From the NCBI GenBank assembly GCA_002401055.1, contig NVRZ01000010.1, positions 1 to 10,040 on the forward strand: DNA of 10,040 nt, written 5' to 3'. This DNA comes from Bacteroidota bacterium (lineage in GTDB: Bacteria > Bacteroidota > Bacteroidia > NORP154). Position 1 is the stretch's first letter; each line of letters starts with the position of its first letter. This document shows, piece by piece, positions 1-7,700 of this stretch. Both the position numbers and the translations under genes were made by a program. The notes under the pieces are model-generated. The model did no database searches, was not told where the DNA came from, and saw nothing but the letters and a program-made list of their open reading frames with translations.

Positions 1-2
1 CC

Positions 3-71
3 GCCGGATTCTTCTTGGGCGGACTTGACCGGGTTTTCGCCGAAACGTTCTCCCGAATCATCTTCCGCTAA
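3..71 (+). CDS. secE: SecE C-terminal end (partial, 5' cut by window edge)
   Basis: Only the last 22 codons and a TAA stop (69-71) are present. The translation has a Gly-rich hydrophobic start (AGFFLGGLDRVF) followed by AETFSRIIFR. This matches the way small SecE proteins end: the last part of the single membrane helix, a G-x-x-D turn, then a short amphipathic tail. SecE is the essential small subunit of the SecYEG translocon in the inner membrane. The call rests mainly on context, because secE directly precedes nusG in most bacteria and a NusG start follows 106 bases downstream. The G+C content (about 58% in the first 60 bases) agrees with the nusG fragment and not with the rest of the window. 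The piece is too short to identify alone. Confidence 0.6.
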   Translation, partial: AGFFLGGLDRVFAETFSRIIFR

Positions 72-177
72 AGAGATGTAACCCGGGGTGCGGTCTAAAT
101 AGACTGATATCAACGGGAATGAGGGGCGCCGGCCGGTGTTGCTCATTTCTGTTTGTCCCAGCATCGGATAATGCATC
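72..177 (+). other. secE-nusG spacer (foreign segment)
   Basis: This is a 106-base spacer between the SecE stop and the NusG start. It includes a 6-bp inverted repeat, AATGAG (118-123) with CTCATT (142-147), around a G+C-rich 18-base loop. No T tract follows it, so it does not look like a terminator. I see no convincing promoter or ribosome binding site. Confidence 0.4.
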
Positions 178-390
178 ATGACTACAATTAATCCATTGGA
201 TACAGAAGAGACCCAAGGCCCCCGCTGGTATATCGTCCACACCTACTCCGGACAAGAAGACCTGGTGGAGAAGAACCTCCGCCTGCGTATTCAGAGTCTG
301 GACATGCAAGACCGCATCAACGAGGTCTTGGTTCCCACAGAGGAAGAGGTGGTCTTCAAGGACGGCCAGCAGGTCAAGGAAGGCAAGTAC
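178..390 (+). other. nusG: nusG 5' fragment (NGN domain, foreign to the rest of the window)
   Basis: NusG binds RNA polymerase and tunes elongation, pausing and Rho termination. Residues 16-70 carry the family hallmarks: RWYIVHTYSGQED (the W-Y-x-V-x-x-x-S-G-x-E core), NLRLRI, a D-R-I-x-E-V segment, VLVPTEEEVVFKDG and the following lysine-rich stretch. In intact NusG this stretch leads into an F-P-G-Y segment and, further on, the KOW domain. Here the match stops after about K70 (codon 385-387), and neither F-P-G-Y nor KOW follows. A short acidic N-terminal extension (residues 1-15) precedes the core. It looks like housekeeping NusG, not the UpxY/RfaH/LoaP-type paralogues that lead capsule operons, because a SecE end lies just upstream. 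The host of this piece is not Bacteroidota-like in base composition; Chloroflexota is a guess from the general look of the protein. Confidence 0.85.
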
Positions 391-1443
391 ACCCCGAGAT
401 ATGTCCGCCTACTGAAGGAATATGATATTAATTGGTATCCATTTCCGTACAAACGAGGATTGCTTTTGATCTCTACGGTGATTAATTTGATAACAGCGGC
501 CTTCTTTATGAAAACATATATCCGTGAACAAGGAGTAGAAATGATTCATTGCAGAAGCTACATATCATCAATACTCGGCCTGTATTTCAAAAACACGATG
601 GGCACAAAGTTCATTTTTGACATGAGGGGCTTTTGGGCAGATGAAAGGAAGGAGACCGGTATGATCAACAATCCCATTCTTTATCGATTGTTTAAAAAAT
701 TGGAAAAGAAATTTATTCTAAAATCCGATGCCATCATCTCTTTAACTCAGAATGCAATTACGGAAATGAGAACCTGGAGCTATGTCGAAGATTCACACAA
801 TTCAAAATTTCATCATATTTCTACCTGTTGCAACTTAGAAAAATATAATCACGCACGAAAAATTAATTCAGAAAGAGTCGCTGAAAATAAAATTAACCTG
901 ATCTATATTGGATCGATTGGGCCATGGCATTCAATTAACGACATTCAATTATTTATCAAAGCCGTTTATTTCCATTGTCCAAATTCTCATTTTACGCTCA
1001 TCGTAAATCAAGGTGCCGACAAATTGCATGAATTTATAATGCGTGAGAATATGGAGCAATCTAGGTTCACAATTGATTCATTACCGCATAATAAAATAAA
1101 AGACGCATTGATTAACCAGGATATTGGTTTCTTCTTCATTCCTCCTACCTATGCCAAAAAAGCTTCATCACCAACTAAAATGGGAGAAATGCTGGCGGCT
1201 GGATTGCCAATAATTACCGGACGTTCAATCGGAGACATTGATACTCTGCTTGAAGAAAATAAAATTGGATACATTGTCAGAAATAAGTCAATAGAGGAAT
1301 ATAAAACAGCGATTGACACGGTTCTGAAACTAATTAGCGATGACAGGCAAGGACTTAGTGAACGCTGTGGCAAAGTTGCAAACGAGTACTTTTCAATGGA
1401 TAAAGCAATTGAAGCCTATGATGAAATTTATAGCAACATTTAG
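178..1443 (+). CDS. Chimeric reading frame: NusG N-terminus joined to a GT4-type glycosyltransferase
   Basis: The 421-residue frame has two unrelated parts. Residues 1-70 are a NusG N-terminal (NGN) domain. Residues ~74-421 are a GT-B glycosyltransferase of the group 4 type, which would move a sugar from a nucleotide donor onto a growing surface glycan in the cytoplasm. Visible in the transferase are the N-domain motif FDMRGFWADE (147-156), the start of the C-terminal Rossmann domain at NLIYIGSIG (240-248), and the donor-site segment SPTKMGEMLAAGLP (331-344). That segment keeps K334 and E337, but the first Glu of the classical E-x7-E motif is Ala329. The usual first ~40 residues of the N-terminal Rossmann fold are missing. 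G+C falls from 57% (361-420) to 37% (421-480) and about 30% by 841-960. The methyltransferase starts 14 bases after the stop, which supports a polysaccharide operon. The transferase is secure; the fusion is probably an assembly artefact, and the acceptor cannot be told. Confidence 0.8.
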   Translation: MTTINPLDTEETQGPRWYIVHTYSGQEDLVEKNLRLRIQSLDMQDRINEVLVPTEEEVVFKDGQQVKEGKYTPRYVRLLKEYDINWYPFPYKRGLLLISTVINLITAAFFMKTYIREQGVEMIHCRSYISSILGLYFKNTMGTKFIFDMRGFWADERKETGMINNPILYRLFKKLEKKFILKSDAIISLTQNAITEMRTWSYVEDSHNSKFHHISTCCNLEKYNHARKINSERVAENKINLIYIGSIGPWHSINDIQLFIKAVYFHCPNSHFTLIVNQGADKLHEFIMRENMEQSRFTIDSLPHNKIKDALINQDIGFFFIPPTYAKKASSPTKMGEMLAAGLPIITGRSIGDIDTLLEENKIGYIVRNKSIEEYKTAIDTVLKLISDDRQGLSERCGKVANEYFSMDKAIEAYDEIYSNI

Positions 1444-1457
1444 CACATCCCATCAAT

Positions 1458-2372
1458 ATGTCCTGGATTAAAGTTAGTGCCAATTGCCTACTGTGCGGCG
1501 AAAACAATTTTAAGATGTTGGGTGTACGTGGCACAAGAGAATATACCGGTGCAGATCCAAGTGGGGAACCGCACATTACCACCAACGTAGTGCGTTGTCG
1601 CAATTGCGACTTTGTTTATATTAACCCGGAGATAAAGGGAGTAGAACAATTTGAAAGGGAATACTATAACAATCCTGACAATTATCATGCAGTTAATGAC
1701 GGCGATGCAAGCAAATTGTATTCAAAGCGTCTTAAATTAATTTCAAAATTCAAAAAATCAGGTAACCTACTCGATGTTGGCTCTGGAAAGGGCGAATTTC
1801 TTAACGTAGCAATTAAGGCAGGATGGTCAGCTTCTGGTATTGAACCTTCACAAGCTTTTTGTGAATATGCAGAACAAACTTATAAGGTCAGCACTGTTCA
1901 AGGATACATTGATGAAATTAAAACCATTCCTCGCTTTGACTTTGACGTAATTACGTTACACCATGTACTTGAACATATGCACTCTCCCGCCGCGCAGCTA
2001 CTTGCTATTTCCAATTACCTCAAACCAGACGGAATATTATTCATCGAAGTGCCCAATGTTAACTCTTACTTTCTTAGAGTAATTGATCTGTTTTTTAGAT
2101 TAAAAGGGCTGAATTGGTCTAGCAGACTTAGCCCTCTACATCCTCCATACCATAAGTTTGGATACAACAAGAAATCACTAATGTTTTTATTGAACAGATG
2201 CAATTATGAAACACTGGTTGTTACAACTTTGTCTGGGAGAGAACGAGGACATAAAACTTACAGCGATAAATCCTTTAATTTAGTGTCATTGCTGAGAGAT
2301 TTGACCAGCTCCATTCTCAATCTGGTGGGCAACGGTGAAATGCTCTGTATAATCGCTAAAAAGAAATCCTAG
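1458..2372 (+). CDS. Zn-ribbon class I SAM-dependent methyltransferase (Methyltransf_23-like)
   Basis: This 304-residue cytoplasmic enzyme probably methylates a sugar or a glycan/lipid intermediate of the polysaccharide pathway. The N-terminus has two CxxC pairs (C10/C13 and C47/C50, CLLC and CRNC), a likely zinc-binding knob of the kind found in sugar C- and O-methyltransferases of such clusters. The Rossmann domain follows: SAM motif I LLDVGSGKGEF (104-114), the acidic post-motif GIEPS that would hold the ribose hydroxyls, LHHVLEHM as the motif before strand 4, and LKPDGILFIEVPN as the strand-5 segment. The C-terminal third (YHKFGYNKKSLMFLL onwards) is the usual accessory region of this family. 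The ATG is 14 bases after the glycosyltransferase stop and has no Shine-Dalgarno sequence, which is ordinary in Bacteroidota. The next gene begins 19 bases after its stop. The fold is certain; the methyl acceptor cannot be read from the sequence. Confidence 0.88.
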   Translation: MSWIKVSANCLLCGENNFKMLGVRGTREYTGADPSGEPHITTNVVRCRNCDFVYINPEIKGVEQFEREYYNNPDNYHAVNDGDASKLYSKRLKLISKFKKSGNLLDVGSGKGEFLNVAIKAGWSASGIEPSQAFCEYAEQTYKVSTVQGYIDEIKTIPRFDFDVITLHHVLEHMHSPAAQLLAISNYLKPDGILFIEVPNVNSYFLRVIDLFFRLKGLNWSSRLSPLHPPYHKFGYNKKSLMFLLNRCNYETLVVTTLSGRERGHKTYSDKSFNLVSLLRDLTSSILNLVGNGEMLCIIAKKKS

Positions 2373-2391
2373 ATAATAAATTTGTGAAAGC

Positions 2392-3294
2392 ATGAAACAG
2401 GAGACAGTATTAATTACAGGTTGCGGTGGAATGCTTGGTCAAGACGTATACAAATCGTTTAACGAGAATTACGAAAAAGTGGTAGCAAGCGACATTGATC
2501 TCAATGAGCCCTGGCTAGAATATCTCGATGTAAGAAATGCAACAGAATGCAGGTTGTGGGTGGAATCATTGAGACCAGATATCATTGTTAATTTGGCAGC
2601 CCACACGGATTTAGAATATTGTGAAGAGAATAAGAAAGACGCATGGAATACGAATGCACTAGGCGCCGAAAACCTGGCGACACTGGCAAAAGAATACGGT
2701 GCACTTTACATCTACATCTCCACCGCAGGAGTGTTTGACGGAAAGCAGGAATCCTACGTTGATGATGATCTAGCCGTTCCTATAAATGAATATTCCAGAT
2801 CAAAATATCATGGGGAGGTTTTTATTCAGAAACATAATACTGAATACTTCATATTTCGCGCCGGATGGATGATGGGCGGTGAGGATAAGGACAAGAAGTT
2901 TGTAAAGAAAATACTCGATCAACTTTTAGCGGGTAAAACCGAATTGTTTGTTGTGAATGACAAATTAGGCACCCCAACTTACACCGGTGACTTTGCAAAA
3001 GGAATAATCAAGGTTATAGAGTCTAATAAGTATGGGCTTTACAATCAGGTGTGCTCCGGATCTGGCAGCAGGTATGATGTGGCTATTAAAATGATAGAAT
3101 ATCTCGGATTAACCGGTAAGATCAAGGTAACAAAAGTGAACTCAGATCACTTTAAGGAAGAATATTTTGCACCACGACCCTACTCAGAAATACTTATAAA
3201 TCAAAAATTGAATGACCTGGGCATCAATTTTATGAGAGATTGGGACGTTTGCTTGAAGGAATATTGCGAATTATTAAAGGTGCAACTGGACTAG
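2392..3294 (+). CDS. RmlD-like NAD(P)-dependent sugar-nucleotide reductase (extended SDR)
   Basis: The protein has 300 residues, the normal length for the RmlD/dTDP-4-dehydrorhamnose reductase branch of extended short-chain dehydrogenases. It starts with the dinucleotide-binding motif TGCGGMLGQ (G10-x-x-G13-x-x-G16). DIIVNLAAHTDLEYCEEN is the typical RmlD cofactor-side segment, ISTAGVFDG (109-117) the Ser/Thr catalytic segment, and Y134-x-x-x-K138 the catalytic pair. FRAGWMMGG and GTPTYTGDFA mark the substrate-domain region. Canonical RmlD reads S-T-D-Y-V-F; here the D-Y pair is A-G, so it may reduce another 4-keto sugar nucleotide. No rmlA, rmlB or rmlC is visible, so I do not assign rmlD. 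It probably provides a deoxysugar donor for the cluster whose glycosyltransferase and methyltransferase lie upstream, with a 19-base gap suggesting cotranscription. It is the last polysaccharide gene before housekeeping genes. Confidence 0.85.
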   Translation: MKQETVLITGCGGMLGQDVYKSFNENYEKVVASDIDLNEPWLEYLDVRNATECRLWVESLRPDIIVNLAAHTDLEYCEENKKDAWNTNALGAENLATLAKEYGALYIYISTAGVFDGKQESYVDDDLAVPINEYSRSKYHGEVFIQKHNTEYFIFRAGWMMGGEDKDKKFVKKILDQLLAGKTELFVVNDKLGTPTYTGDFAKGIIKVIESNKYGLYNQVCSGSGSRYDVAIKMIEYLGLTGKIKVTKVNSDHFKEEYFAPRPYSEILINQKLNDLGINFMRDWDVCLKEYCELLKVQLD

Positions 3295-3335
3295 AAAATT
3301 GCCAGAACAATGATCCACGGTCAAAAGTATTTACA

Positions 3336-3343
3336 TAAATTTG
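3336..3343 (+). promoter_or_regulatory. Candidate Bacteroidota -7 box (TAnnTTTG)
   Basis: TAAATTTG matches the -7 consensus used by the Bacteroidota primary sigma factor. It lies in the 103-base gap between the RmlD-like gene and the DUF4783 gene and would give a leader of roughly 50 bases. No good -33 TTTG lies at the normal spacing; the nearest TTG ends at 3301, too far away. AT-rich sequence produces this octamer by chance, so this is only a suggestion that DUF4783-nadC are transcribed apart from the polysaccharide genes. Confidence 0.3.
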
Positions 3344-3397
3344 TATTGCCAATTATCTGATAACTCTGGCTCAATTTTTGAGAATGGTGAAGGCATT

Positions 3398-3802
3398 ATG
3401 AAAACGATAGCGATAATAAGTTTTTTTTGTTTTCTCTTCTTTATCCCTTCTGCCCGTGCGCAGACAAGGGATAATAATGAGAAAATTGCTTTGGCAATAA
3501 GAGCAGGCAATGCTAAGGAGCTCGCAAAACATTTTAGTAAGAATATCGACCTCAATATTCCTGGTAGTGAAGGCGTATATAGCAAAACGCAGGCGGAGTT
3601 GATCATGAAAGAATTCTTTTCCATGTATAAAACGATATCCTTTAGCACCTTGCATCAGGGTTCATCAAAGGACGGGGCAAAATATACAATCGGCAACCTC
3701 AAAACTGATAAAGGAATATTCAGGTTGTATTATTACATGAAAAAAACTTCAGACGTCTATTATATCCATGAATTCAGTCTGAATGAGGAAGATAAGGACT
3801 GA
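3398..3802 (+). CDS. Exported DUF4783 protein
   Basis: This is a small secreted or periplasmic protein of 134 residues, and the function of its family is unknown. Residues 1-21 form a clear signal peptide: MKT, a Phe/Ile-rich core, then PSARA with likely cleavage before Q22. The mature part begins with a helical NEKIALAIRAGNAKELAKHF, which resembles the opening of NTF2-like folds. It continues through FFSMYKTISFSTLHQGSSKD, YTIGNLKTDKGIFRLYYYMKK and YYIHEFSLNEED, the pattern I know from DUF4783 proteins of Bacteroidota. I chose ATG 3398 because the signal peptide starts there and GAAGG (3389-3393) sits 4 bases upstream as a ribosome binding site. A longer reading from a TTG at 3341 would put 19 polar residues before the signal peptide. 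nadC starts 44 bases downstream. I recall this pairing as common in Bacteroidota, but no link to NAD synthesis is evident. Confidence 0.85.
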   Translation: MKTIAIISFFCFLFFIPSARAQTRDNNEKIALAIRAGNAKELAKHFSKNIDLNIPGSEGVYSKTQAELIMKEFFSMYKTISFSTLHQGSSKDGAKYTIGNLKTDKGIFRLYYYMKKTSDVYYIHEFSLNEEDKD

Positions 3803-3846
3803 AAGATTGTATAATTTCCATTTTATTATTTCGCTAATATTTAAAG

Positions 3847-4680
3847 ATGTCAATTGAAGATTTCATCACCAATGCTCTTGAAGAGGATATTGGTAGCGGA
3901 GATCATACTTCCCTGGCCTGCATACCCACAGACGCCCGTGGAAAAGCACATCTACTGGTAAAGGGTCGTGGTGTAATAGCCGGTGTTGAGCTGGCAAAAA
4001 GCATCTTTAGCGTAATTGATAAAACATTAGTATTAGAAGAATTTATCGCAGACGGCTCGGCGGTTAAATCAGGCGATATTGTATTTGAAGTGAAGGGATC
4101 CGCTCAAGCTATCCTGAAAGGAGAACGCTTGGTATTAAATTGCATGCAACGAATGAGTGGCATCGCAACCCTGACCAGAAAAATGGTCTCTTCAATCGCT
4201 GATTTAAATACCAAATTACTCGACACCAGAAAGACCACTCCGGGCTTTAGAGCCATCGAAAAATGGGCGGTAAAAATTGGCGGTGGCGAAAATCATCGGT
4301 TTGGACTTTTTGACATGATTATGATCAAAGACAACCACATCGACTTTTCTAAAGGTATAAAAGAGGCAATTGAATCAGCACAATCTTATCTCATCTCAAA
4401 CAAACTGAATTTACCTATTGCTATTGAGGCCCGAAATTTACAAGATGTGAAAACAATTCTCTCAGCAGCAGGTGTGAATAGAATTATGCTGGATAATATG
4501 ACCCCTCAATTAATGAAAGATGCAGTAGACCAGATAAGCGGTAAAATTGAAACGGAAGCTACTGGAGGAATTACTCTTGAGAACTTAAGAGACTACGCGG
4601 AAACACGCGTAGATTTTATCTCAGTGGGAGCACTAACCCATAGTGCCGGTAGTTTAGACCTAAGTCTGAAGGCAATCTGA
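3847..4680 (+). CDS. nadC: Nicotinate-nucleotide pyrophosphorylase, carboxylating (quinolinate phosphoribosyltransferase)
   Basis: NadC converts quinolinate and PRPP to nicotinate mononucleotide, CO2 and pyrophosphate, the entry of de novo NAD synthesis, in the cytoplasm. The 277-residue length is standard. The N-terminal sandwich domain carries EEDIGSGDHTS and GRGVIAGVELA. The family signature GERLVLNCMQRMSGIAT comes next, followed by LDTRKTTPGFR (125-135) with the substrate-binding R128, K129 and R135. GGGENHRFGLFDMIMIKDNH (145-164) holds the conserved H150-R151 and K161. Then come IAIEARNLQDV, IMLDNM and EATGGITLENL, which complete the barrel, and the C-terminus ends with the typical DFISVGALTHSAGSLDLSLK. 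The start is set by family alignment; there is no strong ribosome binding site, only AAAG next to the ATG. It follows the DUF4783 gene by 44 bases. A hairpin that may end transcription lies 36 bases after the stop. Confidence 0.96.
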   Translation: MSIEDFITNALEEDIGSGDHTSLACIPTDARGKAHLLVKGRGVIAGVELAKSIFSVIDKTLVLEEFIADGSAVKSGDIVFEVKGSAQAILKGERLVLNCMQRMSGIATLTRKMVSSIADLNTKLLDTRKTTPGFRAIEKWAVKIGGGENHRFGLFDMIMIKDNHIDFSKGIKEAIESAQSYLISNKLNLPIAIEARNLQDVKTILSAAGVNRIMLDNMTPQLMKDAVDQISGKIETEATGGITLENLRDYAETRVDFISVGALTHSAGSLDLSLKAI

Positions 4681-4715
4681 ATATACATACACGAATATTT
4701 CGCGTTCAATGGGCA

Positions 4716-4745
4716 GCACGCGAGAACCGTCTCGTTGCATTTTCG
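4716..4745 (+). terminator. Candidate rho-independent terminator after nadC
   Basis: GCACGCGAGA (4716-4725) pairs with TCTCGTTGC (4730-4738) across an ACCG loop. This gives nine base pairs, including one G-T pair and one bulged C. ATTTTCG follows, so the T tract is short (four). It sits in the 93-base gap between nadC and the large subtilase gene, where a unit boundary is expected. The weak T tract keeps the confidence low. Confidence 0.35.
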
Positions 4746-4773
4746 TATATTGTAACATACAACGGCCACTTTC

Positions 4774-7700
4774 ATGAATTCCTTGAGAAAATTATTTGTT
4801 ACATCATCCCAAGCTTGTGTATTGTTTCTAACGACGATATTACTGCTGGTTTGCAACTATTCAATTGCTAGCTCGAGCGAAGAATATATCTCAGGACAAC
4901 TATTTGTTAAGGTAAATGACAGTAATACCGAGAACTTACTTTATTCTGGTGAAGAAGGATCTTATCCTCTCGTCTTAAGTGAAATAATTCTAAACTTTCA
5001 GATAACCAGCATATCGAGAGCTTCCAAGCTTGATGATCCCAAGTTATCAAGGACGTATTTGATAAAATTTACTGATTACGATATAACACAAGAGCTCATT
5101 TATGATCTATCCCAACTGCCTTTTATAGAGTACGCGGAAAAAGTACCTGGGTACAAGTTCTTCTATACACCAAATGATATTCATCCCAATCAGTGGCATA
5201 TTGCTAAAGTATTGGCTGAAGAGGCATGGGATATTACTACTGGCAATACAAATATTGTAATTGCCATGGTGGATGACGCCATTCTGCTTTCACATGAAGA
5301 TTTGGCCCCATCTATATGGGTAAATCCCCTAGAAATTCCTGGAAATGGTATTGATGATGAGCCCAATGGCTACATAGATGATATAAATGGGTGGGATGCC
5401 GCAGACAATGACAACGACCCGAACCCTTTAAATCCGACGAACTCCTATTTTACGCACGGCACCCATTGCGCTGGAATTGCTGCAGCGAAAACTGATAATA
5501 ACATTGGTATTGCATCGGTTGGATTCAATGTAAGTCTGATGGCGGTTAAAATTGGAGCTGATGCCAATTCTTTGCTATATGGCGCATTTCAGGGAGTAGA
5601 ATATGCCATAGCCGCAGGAGCTAATATCATCAGTATGTCCTGGGGAGGCGGCAGTTTTTCACAGACTTACCAGAATTTATTTGATCTGGCACATAACCAA
5701 GGTATCGTTTTAATTGCAGCTGCAGGCAACAGCAACACAACCATACCCATGTACCCAGCCGCCTACAACTATATTATCAGCGTTGGCGCTACAAATAGTA
5801 GTGATCAAAAGGCATCTTTCTCAAATTATGGTTCCACAATCGATGTAATGGCACCTGGGCAGTCAATATGGAGTTCTCTTGCAGGGTCCAGTAGTTCCTA
5901 TGGCTCCATGAGTGGTACATCTATGGCTTGCCCGCTGGTTTCCAGCTTAGCTGCTCTGATGTTAAGCTGGGACCCAAGTCTTACGCCAGATGAGCTTGAA
6001 GATTGTTTGAAAAGCTCTTGTGACAACATAGATGCTCAAAATCCGGCATACACAGGACAAATAGGGGCCGGGCGAATAAATGCAAAGGAGGCGTTGCTTT
6101 GCCTAAAAGCTATTAATGCAGATTTTACATCCAATTATGTACTGATATGCCCTGGAGACACAGTGCAGTTCACTGACTTGACCAATAACAATCCTACATC
6201 TTGGCAATGGAGTTTCCCAGGTGGCTTTCCATCAAGTTCAAATCTTCAAAATCCATATATAATCTATGGCAGTGCAGGCACTTACGACGTCACACTAATT
6301 GCAACGAATATTGATGGAAGCGATACCATAACCAGAACTGCTTACGTCAGTGTAGCCGTTCCTACGGCAGTAATTTCTGGAACGATGACAATACCTGCCG
6401 GATTTTCGGCGAACCTAAGGGTGGACCTTACAGGTAACCCCAATTGGAGCATAACATATTTTGATGGCACCAGTAACTTCGCGGTTAACAATATCACAAA
6501 TACACCTTATTATATAACGGTTACACCCGCTGATACAACGACCTATACTCTTGTTTCAGTTAACGATAACGGTTGTGCAGGAGCAGTCTCAGGTAGCTCC
6601 ACTGTCTATGTTATTCAACCTGGCTCGGGTAATGATACTATCTGTTTAATCCTCCAACCCGGGCCTATCTTAGGTAAAGACGCCCTGATCCGTGCTCTAT
6701 TGGGGGTGAGCGATGGAATGAACTATGGTACCTATGAATATCTTAACATGCATGCATGGACAAATTTAGGTGATGAGGTTTGGCACCGGCAGCTTATCGA
6801 GTTTGACATCACACAAATCCCGGCTAATTCCTTGATCCTAAATGCCAAGCTATCACTCTACTCAGATCCAACATCTTCTATAGGAAATGAAAATCTATCG
6901 GGACCAAATGACTGCATGATTCAACGGCTCACCTCCGCTTGGGATGAGAATACGGTGACTTGGGGCAGCCAACCTACAACTACCACCGTTAATCAAGTTG
7001 CTATACCACAAATCATCTCGAAGTATCAGGATCATGTTGCTGACATATTGGCTTTGATGCAAGACATGGTTAATAACCCTTCTACGAGCCATGGGCTTAT
7101 GATAAAGCTGCAAACAGAATCCTATTACAGGCGAATGCGCTTTGCATCAAGCGACAATGCTGACTCCACAAAATGGCCAAAACTTGAAATATGTTATGTT
7201 GCTCCAACGAGTCCTACTCAGCCCTGTATTCAGGTAAAAAGTCATCAAAAAATATCTTCTACAAAAGGGAATTTTACAGGAATACTTGCCGATTCTGATC
7301 TTTTTGGAGCAGATATTGAGAATATTGGAGACCTGGACGGTGATGGTGTTGACGATTTAGCTGTTGGGGCGCAATATGACGATGATGGTGGAAGCTCAAA
7401 CGGTGCTGTTTGGATCCTATTTATGAATAGTAACGGAACGGTTAAGTCTCAGCAAAAGATATCCGAACTTCAGGGAAATTTCACCGGCACATTCAGTTTA
7501 GCCTCTCGTTTTGGAACTGCCATTGCGCCATTAGGAGATCTTAATAACGACGGAATTTTTGACATTGCAGTTGGCGCAAGAGGTGATGATGACGGAGGTT
7601 CAGACAGAGGAGCAATATGGATACTATTTCTTGACACAAACGGATCTGTAAAATCTCACCAGAAAATCAGCGATCTAGCTGGAAACTTTGGAGGCATCTT

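Noticed and set aside
118..147. Hairpin AATGAG/CTCATT in the secE-nusG spacer
   Set aside because: The stem has only six pairs and an 18-base loop, with no T tract, so it does not support a terminator or attenuator call.
178..1443. A genuine capsule-type NusG paralogue (UpxY/LoaP-like) fused to a glycosyltransferase
   Set aside because: The NusG part looks like the housekeeping form, has a SecE end upstream, lacks the KOW domain, and its base composition differs sharply from the transferase part.
2377..2384. TAAATTTG, a second TAnnTTTG -7 box before the RmlD-like gene
   Set aside because: It ends 7 bases before the ATG, which would give an almost leaderless transcript inside a tightly spaced operon. 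A chance match in AT-rich sequence is more likely.
3331..3655. Antisense frames over the DUF4783 gene
   Set aside because: They lie opposite a well-supported gene, show no family features and have no ribosome binding site, so they are shadows.
4774..4875. Lipoprotein signal (LLVC at residues 24-27)
   Set aside because: Val precedes the Cys, where a lipobox wants Gly, Ala or Ser. The SIA site at 30-32 fits an ordinary signal peptidase I cleavage better.
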